A stretch of DNA of 64,000 nucleotides from Paenibacillus rhizovicinus (GCF_010365285.1 NZ_CP048287.1:62001-126000); one strand, 5' to 3'. Positions 45,850 through 54,800 are shown, counted from the stretch's first letter. Made by a program: numbers and translations. The notes: generated by a model from the letters alone, not told the origin.

Positions 45850-46438
45850 TCAGAACGTCTCCGAGAAGCTGAGGGACTTAACGGGAAACCTAACGTGGAC
45901 CAGTCTGTTTTCACGCTCCAAGCGCATTGTCCGCTTAAAAGTACGTGCTGAGGAAATTGATTTTGCGCGTGCCGAGGTTTTCATTGGAGACGTCAATAAG
46001 AAAACGAAAGGCGCGTTCGCCGAACTAACCGTGGAGCACCTGGTTCATGTCCTTTACGCGGATTTTCTACTTCATGTACGGGAAAATCTGAGTGAATTCA
46101 AAACGTCAGCAGATGCCGTAACCTTAGAGGATACCGTGAATAATCTCCGAATAAAACGGCAGACCTATTTCCCGCGTCCGAAGAAGAGTGAGGCGATGAG
46201 TCAAATCGTTAATCCAAAGAGATGGGCGCTGCTCGAAGTGCAATTCCTGCGCGAAAACGTGCAACGTGGGGAAGTCTTCTTGTATGACGCTCAGACCACG
46301 TTTCCCGATTTTCATATGGAGCTCGATGAGATGATCTCGGTATTGTTTGTTGACTTCATTGCGCAGCTCAGGCGAGGAAATCAGCAGCTGCTAATTAATG
46401 CCCTAATGGAAAGATTCTTCTCCCATGATTTCTATTGA
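45821..46438 (+). CDS. protein with two copies of a ~60-residue repeat
   Basis: A 205-residue protein with an internal duplication: SRSKRIVRLKV...FARAEVFIGD...ELTVEHLVHVLYADFLLHVR is echoed by NPKRWALLEV...VQRGEVFLYD...ELDEMISVLFVDFIAQLR. Each unit ends with a helix that could be part of a ribbon-helix-helix fold, so two fused copies might form a pseudo-dimer. ATG 45821 overlaps the upstream gene, implying co-expression with it. Confidence 0.6.
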   Translation: MRIERVSSSSQNVSEKLRDLTGNLTWTSLFSRSKRIVRLKVRAEEIDFARAEVFIGDVNKKTKGAFAELTVEHLVHVLYADFLLHVRENLSEFKTSADAVTLEDTVNNLRIKRQTYFPRPKKSEAMSQIVNPKRWALLEVQFLRENVQRGEVFLYDAQTTFPDFHMELDEMISVLFVDFIAQLRRGNQQLLINALMERFFSHDFY

Positions 46439-46502
46439 TGATGAATAATTTAAAGATTGTAGTTCTTAAAATCAGTTCTTCTTAAAGATTGTATTTATTT
46501 GG

Positions 46503-46701
46503 TCTCAAATTTTGAGAAAGCCTATCTCAGATTTTGACGAAGGCTGTCTCAAATTCTGATACGCGGATTCCGCCTATAGATTTTAGACCCCTCTATGTCA
46601 AAATTCTATAGGCGGGATTTTTCATGTTTTCCCGGGTATCAAATTTTGATAGGCGGCACCTCTCAAAATTCTATAGGCTGGGTATCAAAAATTGAGATAG
46701 G
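46503..46701. repeat. repeat array: likely iterons of origin 2
   Basis: At least eight copies of a ~17-bp motif, consensus TCAAAATTCTATAGGC. Forward-like at 46550, 46598, 46637, 46661, 46683; reverse-like (GCCTATAGATTTTAGA) at 46522 and 46572; and a palindromic TCTCAAATTTTGAGA at 46503. Spacing is irregular. The array sits immediately downstream of the convergent 46782 initiator gene, which is likely to recognise it. Confidence 0.7.
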
Positions 46702-46751
46702 GATATCGCTTTTTTATATGCTGCCTTTCAATAATTGAATCCCGAAAAATG

Positions 46752-46784
46752 TCGAAAAAAATAGGAGCCGCTGTACGGCTCCTA
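46752..46784 (-). terminator. terminator of the second rep gene
   Basis: TAGGAGCCG-CTGTA-CGGCTCCTA stem with a U run on the minus strand (TATTTTTTT); it overlaps the stop codon of the initiator gene. Confidence 0.8.
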
Positions 46785-47780
46785 CGTGATCACTTCTAGT
46801 GTTTCAATTTCAACGCCTTCGATTGTTTCATCGATTGGATGAATGATATCTTTGATTTTTACTATGTATCTGTCAGATAACCAATCCGTAACCATCTTGT
46901 GAGGGGTGTAAATCGTCAGGATACCATCCCGTTTAATTGCAAATGTATTAGCAAACCAGTTGTCATAAGATGGCCTTGATATTTTTTTCAGCATTTCCGA
47001 TAAGAAATCTTGCCAGCGTATCTTGTCCTCTTCCGTTTGTTCCTCTTCCAGGATCCGACGTTTTAAAGCTGATTGCTTATCGATCTCGAACAAGGAGAGC
47101 TGCTTTGCTTTGCGCTGTACTTTCCCTTTTTCAATGAGATTACCGTAAAGAGTGCTATAATCCACGCTCGGATCAAGGTCGAGCTCGTGTTCGCATGTCG
47201 TTAACAGCTTATTCAGGTATTTCTCGTGATCGATCTGAAGCACTTTAGGAAGCTGGTCACATAATTCTTGGGTGAGGAGCGGTACCCGCTTCCGAACCTT
47301 GAACAGCGGGCTTTCATTGGTATTGTTCAAATCGGCATTTTGCACGTTGAAATGGTAAACAAAACCATGTTCCTCGAGGATGCCGAGATATTTCTTAACC
47401 GTATTGCGGCTCATTTTCATTTTGTAAGAAATCAGCTCAAGATTAGGCCAACAGAAATCCTTTTGCCCATAGCAGTATCGCATCAGGTGAGCATAGAGCG
47501 CGATCGCCTCTGCTCCAAGGATGTATCCCCAGTAATCGAACATATAATTATTGATCATTGTCACGTGGCCATCCACGTAAGGGACATTCTGACCATGCTT
47601 GTCCAGCGAAAACTTCCGTATATCTTCTTCGTTGAAATAGATCCGCTCTAGCTCTTCTTCGAAGTAAGCTTGCGGCTTACCCTTAACCATCCGTGTCTTC
47701 GGTGTTCGGTTTCCCGTTGGACGTTCTCGATAGTAGAGGAGACGAGCTGATCCTTCCTTCAAATTTTTATTTTCTGACAT
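46782..47780 (-). CDS. replication initiator with winged helix and C-terminal DnaA domain-I-like module
   Basis: A 332-residue protein. Residues ~75-160 form a winged-helix (ALYAHLMRYC...WPNLELISYKMKMSRNTVKKYLGILEEHG) as in RepA_N/DnaD-type plasmid initiators. Residues ~262-322 (WQDFLSEMLKKISRPSYDNW, then LTIYTPHKMVTDWLSDRY) match the N-terminal domain of DnaA, which recruits the DnaB helicase. The initiator thus seems to carry its own DnaA-type interaction module. GAGGGAGA eight bases before ATG 47780. It lies between the repeat array and the small-RNA region. Confidence 0.8.
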   Translation of the reverse strand: MSENKNLKEGSARLLYYRERPTGNRTPKTRMVKGKPQAYFEEELERIYFNEEDIRKFSLDKHGQNVPYVDGHVTMINNYMFDYWGYILGAEAIALYAHLMRYCYGQKDFCWPNLELISYKMKMSRNTVKKYLGILEEHGFVYHFNVQNADLNNTNESPLFKVRKRVPLLTQELCDQLPKVLQIDHEKYLNKLLTTCEHELDLDPSVDYSTLYGNLIEKGKVQRKAKQLSLFEIDKQSALKRRILEEEQTEEDKIRWQDFLSEMLKKISRPSYDNWFANTFAIKRDGILTIYTPHKMVTDWLSDRYIVKIKDIIHPIDETIEGVEIETLEVIT

Positions 47781-47867
47781 TAAAAAATCTCCCTCGTGCC
47801 TACCAAAAAGGCAATACTCAAGAGAGAGAAGAGGCTTTATTTTTCAAAAACGATATGCTAAAATAGG

Positions 47868-47974
47868 CTCATATCGAGTTTGTGTGTAATAAAGCTTCTA
47901 CTCCTGAACCATTCATTGTCTAAACGCTTGGCGGCCGGAAGACAACGAATGTAACCTGGTAGGGGCTTTTTTTT
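47868..47974 (+). ncRNA. candidate small RNA 1, near the rep start
   Basis: A ~105-base unit between a dyad with -10-like TGCTAAAAT (47851-47876: CGATATG..CATATCG) and a strong terminator: GCTTCTAC pairs with GTAGGGGC, inner CATTCATTGTCT with AGACAACGAATG, then eight T. It lies divergent from the second rep gene, where countertranscribed or copy-control RNAs are expected. Promoter -35 is not clear. Confidence 0.5.
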
Positions 47975-48228
47975 ATTTTATTTGATGGGTTTTCGACGGA
48001 TCATCGCTCTGCGAGAGGCCGAATTTAGGTAATAAAAAAAACACACATGAAATTTGTGTGCAATAAAGCAAAGGTCAGCTATCAACCAGTAAAGGTTGGC
48101 TTGACCCGGCAGCACGCAAGAAGATTATAACCCAATTCTTTAATTTGGGTAAAGCATTAATTGGCGAATCTTGCCGCAAACGGAAATCTGGCCTTGTCCG
48201 CCGGCTAGCTACATGATAAAATAGAGTC

Positions 48229-48291
48229 AACCAAATATGCGCTAGCACGCAGCATGCCCCGCTTTAGGTCTCGTACCTGGAGCGGGGTTTT
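48229..48291 (+). ncRNA. candidate small RNA 2
   Basis: -35 TTGTCC (48194-48199), 17-base spacer, -10 TAAAAT (48217-48222), and a terminator CCCCGCT..AGGT/ACCT..AGCGGGG followed by TTTT, ending at 48291. No ORF inside. A ~63-base RNA is expected. Confidence 0.6.
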
Positions 48292-48361
48292 GTGCATTTA
48301 GGGGAAAGCAACCTGTGTAGGCATACTTTACCTATTTTCAGACAGATGCTATAATTCTAGT

Positions 48362-48487
48362 ATTACAGCATCAATCATTTCATTTTCTTCGTTGTCAACC
48401 TTATGACGAAGATGGGGACGCCTCAAGGCATTATAGTAAGCAAATGGAAGCTTATCGGACCTACACTACCCGTATGTCCTTTTTTTG
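48362..48487 (+). ncRNA. candidate small RNA 3
   Basis: -35 TTTACC (48327-48332), 17-base spacer, -10 TATAAT (48350-48355). The transcript would contain a CTTCGT/ACGAAG-type hairpin and end at GGAC..GTCC followed by seven T (48457-48487). No convincing ORF. Third promoter-terminator unit in a row. Confidence 0.6.
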
Positions 48488-48503
48488 TTTCCATTTCCAT
48501 GAA

Positions 48504-48537
48504 AGACGCATTCGACTTCTGAATGCGTCTTTTTTTA
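48504..48537 (+). terminator. terminator upstream of the ssDNA-binding gene
   Basis: AGACGCATTC-GACTTCT-GAATGCGTCT followed by seven T. Confidence 0.85.
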
Positions 48538-48632
48538 TGGCAATTTGAAGGAGGCGTTGATGATCATGGATCCTTAATGGTCAGCTGCAGCATTTGGAGG
48601 TAATTCGAAAATTACAATTGGAGGAATGTAGA

Positions 48633-48923
48633 ATGGGAAACCAAGGACATGAGCGAGGCAATCCTTTCTTGGCGGGAGAGGAGGGCAGGCTCGTAGTAAG
48701 TCTCGCAAAAGAGAAAAAGACGCTTGCACATGCGACGATCCAGTCGGTTTATGAATTGGTGCCGAGCGAATTCCATAAGCACATTCGTCTGCTTCCGCAG
48801 AAAGGCAGAAAGAGAAAATTATGGACAAGCAGTTTACCCTTACTGCAGAACATAGGGAGTATGGTCTTCACTCGTATTATGGTAAAACGTACATTGAGAC
48901 GTTTCGTCCGTATGTCGATGTAG
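48633..48923 (+). CDS. hypothetical small basic protein
   Basis: Preceded by TTGGAGGAATGTAGA; an extended SD (GGAGGTAATTCG) lies at 48597. The first ~65 residues look like a normal protein, but the rest is read in a frame overlapping the next gene by 103 bases and is Arg-rich, so the natural end may be earlier or the two may be coupled. Unknown family. Confidence 0.45.
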   Translation: MGNQGHERGNPFLAGEEGRLVVSLAKEKKTLAHATIQSVYELVPSEFHKHIRLLPQKGRKRKLWTSSLPLLQNIGSMVFTRIMVKRTLRRFVRMSM

Positions 48924-49699
48924 AAGGTCGGATTGAGCAGATGATTGCCGTTCATCAAACCCACGGTAAAAGCTATGAGATCGATATCTACCCGGAGCAA
49001 ATTGGCGATCGGTGGGTCATGACATGCCAATTTGAGGGGCTGAATAAACACGGTCAACCCTTCAAGACGAAAGAGCGTTCAATCATTGGATTTGGCGCAA
49101 CTTCTGGTGTTGATTCCACAAACCCGATTGAAAATGCTTCGACGAGCGCTGTTGGTCGTGCGCTCTCACACGGCGGGTACGGCAATATCGGTTCTGGATT
49201 ATCTTCCTATGAGGACGTATATATCGCAATATCCCGGCAAAAAGCGCTTGAAAAGCTGAAAAGCGATGGGGATAATTCCGGTCCAACCGCGGGTCAACAA
49301 CCTTCCGGTCAAGACGGGACTCCTACCGGCGGCGGAGAGACACAACCGCAAGGAAGCGGGCAGCAGCAATCGCAAGGACGCGGACAATCTACGTCGCAGG
49401 GGAATTCAAACCGTTCGCAAAGCCAGCATCAGGGTAATGGCAGCCAGCGCCCTTCATCTTCGGGCAACGGATACCAAAACCAAGGGCATGCCGGGCAGGA
49501 GGAGAAGAATCGCCAGAGGGAGAAAAATAAGTTTGTCAGCAAGTTTATGAATGGCACCAAGAACTGGTCGAAACAGGACTTGAAGAACAAAATCCAGTCT
49601 GTTCTCCAGATAACTTGGGACGGCAAATTCAACTCTCTATCCCTTGACCAGTTGCAGCTCCTCGAGGAGCGCATAGGCGCAATTCTTCAAGCATCGTAA
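48821..49699 (+). CDS. putative ssDNA-binding/annealing protein with long low-complexity tail
   Basis: A 292-residue protein. The N-terminal ~155 residues include [21 protein letters not shown], a pattern seen in phage recombination proteins of the Sak/ERF-like or ssDNA-annealing type; residues ~165-235 are almost only Gln, Gly, Ser and Asn, a typical flexible tail; a C-terminal helical part follows. It sits directly before the primase gene, which fits a replication role. Family call is tentative. Confidence 0.5.
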   Translation: MDKQFTLTAEHREYGLHSYYGKTYIETFRPYVDVEGRIEQMIAVHQTHGKSYEIDIYPEQIGDRWVMTCQFEGLNKHGQPFKTKERSIIGFGATSGVDSTNPIENASTSAVGRALSHGGYGNIGSGLSSYEDVYIAISRQKALEKLKSDGDNSGPTAGQQPSGQDGTPTGGGETQPQGSGQQQSQGRGQSTSQGNSNRSQSQHQGNGSQRPSSSGNGYQNQGHAGQEEKNRQREKNKFVSKFMNGTKNWSKQDLKNKIQSVLQITWDGKFNSLSLDQLQLLEERIGAILQAS

Positions 49700-49716
49700 G
49701 AAAAGGAGTTGGGGGC

Positions 49717-50973
49717 ATGAAGCTTCGCAGAACAAAGCACGACGGGTGGTACGAGATCCAGTCTCAATGTCCAATTTGTGGACATAAAGGCTGGTGCCGG
49801 ATAAACCGAGAGCAAACGATCGTTCATTGCATGAGGGTGCCGAGCGATGACCATTTTGATTCAGTTATTGGCCGGCAATTCCGGCATTACCTAGATCCCA
49901 ACGCCGTTCCGAAGACGAAGGTCGAGATTGAAGTAAACAAGGTTGTCGATAAGAAGCCTGATTACCATCTCAATCGCGTTTATCGTGCCTTGTTGAAGGA
50001 GCTCCCGTTATCCCCCATGCATTACTCGCATCTGCTAAATGATCGGTTAATGGAAGAGAATGTCGTTCAGATTCGCGAGTATCGAACGATGCCCGTCCAA
50101 GAACGTTACAAAGTCGCAAAGAGCGTCATTAGCCGACTGAGCGATAGCAGCGATCTACTAGGAGTTCCGGGCTTCTTCTGTCAAGAAGGGAAGTACGGGG
50201 CCTACTGGACGATGGCGGGCGGAACGGGTCTTATGATTCCGTTCCGCACCATCTCGAATGAAATTACGGGTTGGCAGATCAGGGTGGATAATCCGCCCCT
50301 CGAGTTGGATATGAAGGGTGCGATAAAGGGAGAAATTCTGGAGGAACTTCCGCGAGATGAAAGCGGGAAGCGTCGGGCTAAGTGCTCACTCAAAGTCCAA
50401 GACAAGACGTTGATTGTCGAGCTGACCGAGAAGGATAAAAAAGTGTGCATGTCTTCAGCTTCCGGTCAATTTGTCTTTAGCGTTGAACTCAAACAGGGGC
50501 AACGGTATTGGTGGTGGAGCAGCGGCTCAAAGGATAACGGCGCGTCAATTGGCGGCCCGCTTCCGGTACACCTGGCGTTGCCAAGTCCATGTTTGAAGTA
50601 CTGGACAGTCGGCGATACCGCGGATGCTATTTTCGATTGTTCGGAAGTTTGGGTTACAGAGGGACCACTCAAAGCCGACAAGGCTGCGGATGGTTTGCTG
50701 AAGCCAGTCTTTGGTATTCCGGGTGCTGGTGCCTTCTCTCTCTTACTTGAACCGCTGAAGGCACTAGGCTGCAAGCACATCATTTTTGCTTATGATGCAG
50801 ATGTCGTTAATACGCCGGAAGTTGAGATGGCCCTTGGGCAGTGCGTCGAGTTTTTTGCCAGAGAGACCGACATGAAACTCAGCCTTGCCATGTGGGACAT
50901 TTCGCTCGGGAAGGGCATTGACGACTTGCTGGATAATGGATACCTCCCGCAGGTGTCTACGCTTCTTGAATAG
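49717..50973 (+). CDS. Toprim/zinc-finger primase-like protein (DUF3854 type)
   Basis: A 418-residue protein. An N-terminal zinc finger CPICGHKGWC (18-27) recalls DnaG-type primases; the C-terminal part has a Toprim-like fold: VWVTEGPLKADKA (E315) and FAYDADVV (D360, D362), as in DUF3854 plasmid primases. AAAAGGAG lies upstream. With the initiators and the ssDNA-binding protein it forms a replication module. Confidence 0.75.
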   Translation: MKLRRTKHDGWYEIQSQCPICGHKGWCRINREQTIVHCMRVPSDDHFDSVIGRQFRHYLDPNAVPKTKVEIEVNKVVDKKPDYHLNRVYRALLKELPLSPMHYSHLLNDRLMEENVVQIREYRTMPVQERYKVAKSVISRLSDSSDLLGVPGFFCQEGKYGAYWTMAGGTGLMIPFRTISNEITGWQIRVDNPPLELDMKGAIKGEILEELPRDESGKRRAKCSLKVQDKTLIVELTEKDKKVCMSSASGQFVFSVELKQGQRYWWWSSGSKDNGASIGGPLPVHLALPSPCLKYWTVGDTADAIFDCSEVWVTEGPLKADKAADGLLKPVFGIPGAGAFSLLLEPLKALGCKHIIFAYDADVVNTPEVEMALGQCVEFFARETDMKLSLAMWDISLGKGIDDLLDNGYLPQVSTLLE

Positions 50974-50990
50974 GGATGTAAATGTTCGGT

Positions 50991-51070
50991 GACATTATAG
51001 TTGTGAACTTTACATCATGGTTATGAAGTGGACATTATAGTTGTGAAGTTGACATTAAAGTTATGAAGTG
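50991..51070 (+). repeat. four exact-length 20-bp tandem repeats
   Basis: Copies at 50991, 51011, 51031 and 51051, consensus GACATTATAGTTGTGAAGTT. A 20-bp period places binding sites on one face of the helix. Likely a protein-binding array (operator or origin-type) just before the XRE gene; function not known. Confidence 0.75.
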
Positions 51071-51080
51071 CACTTTAGAG

Positions 51081-51119
51081 GGTTCCGAAGATGATACATC
51101 ATTCGGAATCCTTTCTTTC
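51081..51119 (+). terminator. terminator-like hairpin
   Basis: TTCCGAAGATGAT and ATCATTCGGAA arms, then CCTTTCTTTCTT. Confidence 0.65.
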
Positions 51120-51132
51120 TTGGAGGTGTATT

Positions 51133-51477
51133 ATGGATACATTAGCAAAACGGATAAAATAAATAAGAAAATTGCATGAAAAAACTCAAATTGAGTTTGC
51201 GGATCAGATTGGGGTTTCACAAGGGACTTTAAGCGAAATTGAGCAGAATAAATATAATCCCTCCGTTGAAGTGATCTTGAGGATTCATGATAAATACGAA
51301 ACCGATATTGAATGGTTGTTAACTGGAAGGGCACGGGCAGACTTAGATCACAAAAAAGAGTTCTCAATTACAGGATATGAATTTGATATTTTGCAACAGT
51401 TGCGTAAGTTATCACAATTAGATAGAGAAGAGGTTGAAGAAATCATAATGCTTAAACTGAAATGGAAGGCTAAGTGA
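51133..51477 (+). pseudogene. XRE-family regulator with a premature stop
   Basis: ATG 51133 with TTGGAGG upstream begins MDTLAKRIK, then TAA at 51160 where the family has Glu (RIKEIRK); the rest (QIEFADQIGVSQGTLSEIEQNK, a clear HTH_3) is open to 51477. One base change explains the break. A downstream palindrome GAACAA..TTGTTC (51502-51520) may be its operator. Possible translation from an internal start near 51172 would lose the first helix. Confidence 0.75.
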
Positions 51478-51501
51478 TTCATTACAATAAAGTGTTGTAC
51501 T

Positions 51502-51520
51502 GAACAATAAAAATTTGTTC
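51502..51520. promoter_or_regulatory. palindromic candidate operator
   Basis: GAACAA-TAAAAAT-TTGTTC perfect dyad; similar half-sites (ACAATAAAGTGTTGT, ACAATAATGTTTTGTTC) flank it. Plausible XRE-regulator binding region, though downstream of the gene. Confidence 0.4.
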
Positions 51521-51570
51521 TGAGTTACAAACTTACAATAATGTTTTGTTCTATAAACATCAAACATCAT

Positions 51571-51600
51571 GGCCGTCCTACAACGTAAGGACGGCCAATT
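51571..51600 (+). terminator. terminator-like hairpin
   Basis: GGCCGTCCT and AGGACGGCC arms, then AATTTTCG. Confidence 0.55.
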
Positions 51601-51662
51601 TTCGTTTCGAGTGTAGGGGTGTTATGACGAGAAAGTTACGCCCTTACAAAGAAGCACAATTT

Positions 51663-51775
51663 GGGTCTGTCCAGTATTTTGTGTAAACCCTCATGAAGCA
51701 AAGTGTTAACGTAAATGATGACCGATACGGTCTGGGAAAAAGACGGAGAACTGGAGGAGCATTTTGCCCCACGGA
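51663..51775 (-). mobile_element. IS256 remnant (one end)
   Basis: Starts with an inverted-repeat end (GGGTCTGTCCAGTATTTTGT) like copy 1. On the minus strand the last ~22 transposase residues are visible (WGKMLLQFSVFFPDR..GHHLR). The rest is deleted. Confidence 0.7.
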
Positions 51776-51852
51776 TCGATAAAAGTGCGCGCCCATGAAG
51801 CTGTATCAAGAATATTATAAGCAGAAAAAGATGGCGATGGAGCAGGACATCG

Positions 51853-51957
51853 TGGAAATACAAATTCGACTACAAGAAACTGAAGTCAATGGAAGACATG
51901 GAGCCTATGCTGCAGGTGATCAAGGAAAAAAGCCCGGGTTGGTTTATGGTTCCGCAG
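51853..51957 (+). pseudogene. fragment of a sugar-binding lipoprotein
   Basis: A short stretch reads KFDYKKLKSMEDMEPMLQVI, which matches the middle of LplA-type extracellular solute-binding proteins. No start or end; remnant only. Confidence 0.45.
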
Positions 51958-51962
51958 ATGGT

Positions 51963-52006
51963 AACTAAACCGTTCGAAACCGGTACCGGTTTCGAACGGT
52001 TTAGTT
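51963..52006. repeat. perfect 44-bp palindrome
   Basis: AACTAAACCGTTCGAAACCG and its exact mirror with no loop, centred between 51984 and 51985, followed by TTCTC. As RNA it would form a very stable hairpin and may act as a terminator of the lost gene upstream. Confidence 0.75.
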
Positions 52007-52165
52007 TTCTCTGGGAAGATCGGCAAAGCTGTCAATATGGGATAAGGGATATCAACAGAAGTAAATCGATAACCTTTGTAATCGCTTTATAATGAAGAAT
52101 GTGCAGGGATATCCTTATGGAAGGAGGACCGACCGAATTACAACATCCGATCAGGAGGGTGCATA

Positions 52166-53962
52166 ATGAAGTGGAAATGGATGGTTACGGTAGCGGCGGC
52201 GTCTCTATTGCTGAATCTGACCGGCTGGCCGCTGACGGCTGTTAGAGCGGACAATTCGGTCGATAATGACAATGCCTACAAGGTTAAGCCAATAGAACTG
52301 ACGGTAAGTGCGCAAACGGGACGCCATGCGATTAGTCCTGATATTTACGGCATTAATCATTACTCCATCGATGATAATCTGCGAGATGAATTTCCGATCC
52401 CGGTGGTCCGCGAAGGCGGCAATCATACGGAAACGTATAATTGGCTGGTTGATTCGTCGAATAAGGGTACCGACCAATTTTTCATTGGCGGGAATGGAAC
52501 CGACCATCCGACTCCAGGCGGCGAATACGACAATATCGTAGCTGCTAATAAAAGCCACGGATCCAAGAGCATCGTTACGGTACCGATTACCGGTTATGTA
52601 AACAAATACAGCCAGTACAACTGCTCTTATCCGTCGTCCCTGTATCCAAAACAGGGAGTGGCATTCGGCTGGACAGACTTTTTCCCTTTTATTACCGATA
52701 TGAACGGGGATAAGTGCGGAAGCGGACTGGATCCTGACCAAGATGGACAACAGTTGGCTGACGTGGATCCGCTGCGAAATTACATCAAGGTAGACCCGGC
52801 TTGGATGCGTGATTGGATCGAGCATTTGAGAGCAACGCATGGCACGGCCTCAGATGGCGGTGTGAAATACTACCAGCTGGACAATGAGCCGGAGAGTTGG
52901 AACTATCTGCATCATGACATCCACCCGGAAGGTACAGGCTTCGACGAGCTGGTTAAGCTGAATACCGACTACGCAGCGATGATCAAGGATGTGGATCCGG
53001 GGGCGAAGGTGCTCGGTGCCGGCAATTGCTGCATGTGGTCGTTTTATGATATGGGTGGTCCGGCTACCGACAACCAACAAAGTCATGGCGGTAAAGCGTG
53101 GTATCCGTATTATCTTCAGCAGATGCGAAAGGCTGAGACGGAGCACGGACGACGGCTGATCGATTATCTGGACTTTCATTATTATCCCAATGGTTCGAAC
53201 TTACTTACATGGACGTCTCCCGATCCGGGCGACCCCGAGACACAGACGAGGCGCCTTATCTCAACACGGTCCATGTGGGATCCTACCTTCACTGATCCAA
53301 GCGGCTTCGGAGAAGCATTTGGAAAGCTGGATATTATTCCCCGCATGAGGGGTTGGATCAATACGTATTATCCCGGTACGAAGCTTTCGATGACCGAATA
53401 TAGCTTCGGGGCCTTGGGCTCCTTGAATGGAGCGTTGGCACAAGCGGATCTCCTGGGTATTTTCGGGAGGGAAGGATTGGATATGGCAACGCTATGGGGG
53501 CCGCCCAAGGCGACGGATCCGGGCGCATTTGCATTCAAGATGTACCGGAACTACGACGGCAAAGGCTCGCAATACGGCGACACCTGGGTAGAATCATGGA
53601 GCGAGGACCAAGACAAGCTGGCCGTGTACGGTGCCCAGCGGCAGTCCGACGGTGCACTCACGGTTATGGTTATTAACAAGACGGGTGATGATCTGAAAAG
53701 CACGTTAAAGATCAATGATTTCAAGGTGAACAGCAAGAATGCTAAAGTATACACCTATAGCGGAGCGAACCTGTCGCAGATCGTACGTCAACAGGACCAA
53801 GAAGTTGCTGGAGTCAATATCAAACGCAGCTTCCCGGCTAATTCCGTTACACTGATCGTGCTGAGCGGTCACACAGTGGGCAAGGAGAAGTGCGGTTCGG
53901 GACTTCCTGGACGCGGCATTCAGACAGGGCCGGTGCCTGCAATCAACAATCAGACTGAATAA
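52166..53962 (+). CDS. GH44 endoglucanase/xyloglucanase, secreted
   Basis: A 598-residue protein with a signal peptide (1-28, cleavage after AVRA). Glycoside hydrolase family 44 landmarks: GINHYSI near the start, QLDNEPESW (acid/base Glu about 241) and MTEYSFG (nucleophile Glu about 410). GH44 cuts beta-1,4-glucans and xyloglucan. SD AGGAGGG precedes ATG 52166. A C-terminal beta-domain follows; the last ~20 residues look unrelated. It may feed oligosaccharides to the ABC system at 57.9 kb. Confidence 0.85.
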   Translation: MKWKWMVTVAAASLLLNLTGWPLTAVRADNSVDNDNAYKVKPIELTVSAQTGRHAISPDIYGINHYSIDDNLRDEFPIPVVREGGNHTETYNWLVDSSNKGTDQFFIGGNGTDHPTPGGEYDNIVAANKSHGSKSIVTVPITGYVNKYSQYNCSYPSSLYPKQGVAFGWTDFFPFITDMNGDKCGSGLDPDQDGQQLADVDPLRNYIKVDPAWMRDWIEHLRATHGTASDGGVKYYQLDNEPESWNYLHHDIHPEGTGFDELVKLNTDYAAMIKDVDPGAKVLGAGNCCMWSFYDMGGPATDNQQSHGGKAWYPYYLQQMRKAETEHGRRLIDYLDFHYYPNGSNLLTWTSPDPGDPETQTRRLISTRSMWDPTFTDPSGFGEAFGKLDIIPRMRGWINTYYPGTKLSMTEYSFGALGSLNGALAQADLLGIFGREGLDMATLWGPPKATDPGAFAFKMYRNYDGKGSQYGDTWVESWSEDQDKLAVYGAQRQSDGALTVMVINKTGDDLKSTLKINDFKVNSKNAKVYTYSGANLSQIVRQQDQEVAGVNIKRSFPANSVTLIVLSGHTVGKEKCGSGLPGRGIQTGPVPAINNQTE

Positions 53963-53975
53963 AGCTTAAGTGGCG

Positions 53976-54005
53976 AAGGACCCCGGCAGCTAGTGGGGTC
54001 CTTTC
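53976..54005 (+). terminator. terminator of the GH44 gene
   Basis: AAGGACCCC and GGGGTCCTT arms around GGCAGCTAGT, then TTTC. Confidence 0.85.
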
Positions 54006-54007
54006 GG

Positions 54008-54800
54008 TTAAATAAGCGATCTGGCAATACTTCGTGTTATCCAGTCAAATATGAAGCAGGATTTTTTAATCCCAGAAGCGTTCAGCGGCTTCTCGAATGC
54101 CTGTCCGCCTCCTCCTAAAGGCCGTAGTTCGATCCATGACTGCAGATTTACTTTCCCTTGCTTCAACCACTCCAAGGCACATTCAAAATCGCGAGGTGCA
54201 TAGGCAAATGCTCCATACGCTCTTGTTTCATTTCGAATTATCAATTAATGGGAAGCGGACTGTCCGCCTCATGTAAACCCGAAAAGCAGACTCGTCCGCC
54301 CTGCCACAGTTGCTTTACAGCTAGTTGACGGGTTGCATCTTCCGTACTTGCAGCGGGCCTTCCTCCCAGTCTATCCACGACCACGATATCACGAAGGCCG
54401 AATTGCTACGCGGCAATAAGAGCGAAGAGGCCGATCGGGCCGACGCCCATGATCATCAGTTGATCCGCAGGATCAAGATTGAAAATCCTGCAGTTTGGAA
54501 GGTTCCGGCGAATTCATGTCCCATCACAAGCGGCGGTTTACTCCGTTTAGTTCGGATCCGCAAATCCCGACCCGCTCAACGCGAACAATGACTTCATCAT
54601 ATTTTTGTTCAAGTACAGGCAAAAACGAATTCGAAGGCAGAACGGTGTTGCCGAGCACGCACGCCTTTCTTCGATTTTGACCACGGACGTACATACCGAA
54701 TTCAGGCAGGGAGCATCGACAATCACTGCTTCGTCTGTGTTGATAGGAAACTTCTGCTGGAACTGACAGACCCCGAGTCGATCGACACTTCGATCCATAC
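54008..54800 (-). pseudogene. decayed zinc-dependent alcohol/sorbitol dehydrogenase
   Basis: Several frames on the minus strand show fragments in order: VERVGICGSEL, GHEFAG, IMGVGPIGLFALIAAQQFG and, at the end, FECALEWLKQGKVN...LRPLGGGGQAFE, all typical of zinc-containing medium-chain dehydrogenases. Stops and frameshifts in between show it is non-functional. Fills the otherwise gene-free 54-54.8 kb. Confidence 0.7.

Noticed and set aside
54325-54680. Plus-strand ORFs in the dehydrogenase remnant
   Set aside because: Opposite-strand shadows of the decayed alcohol dehydrogenase.
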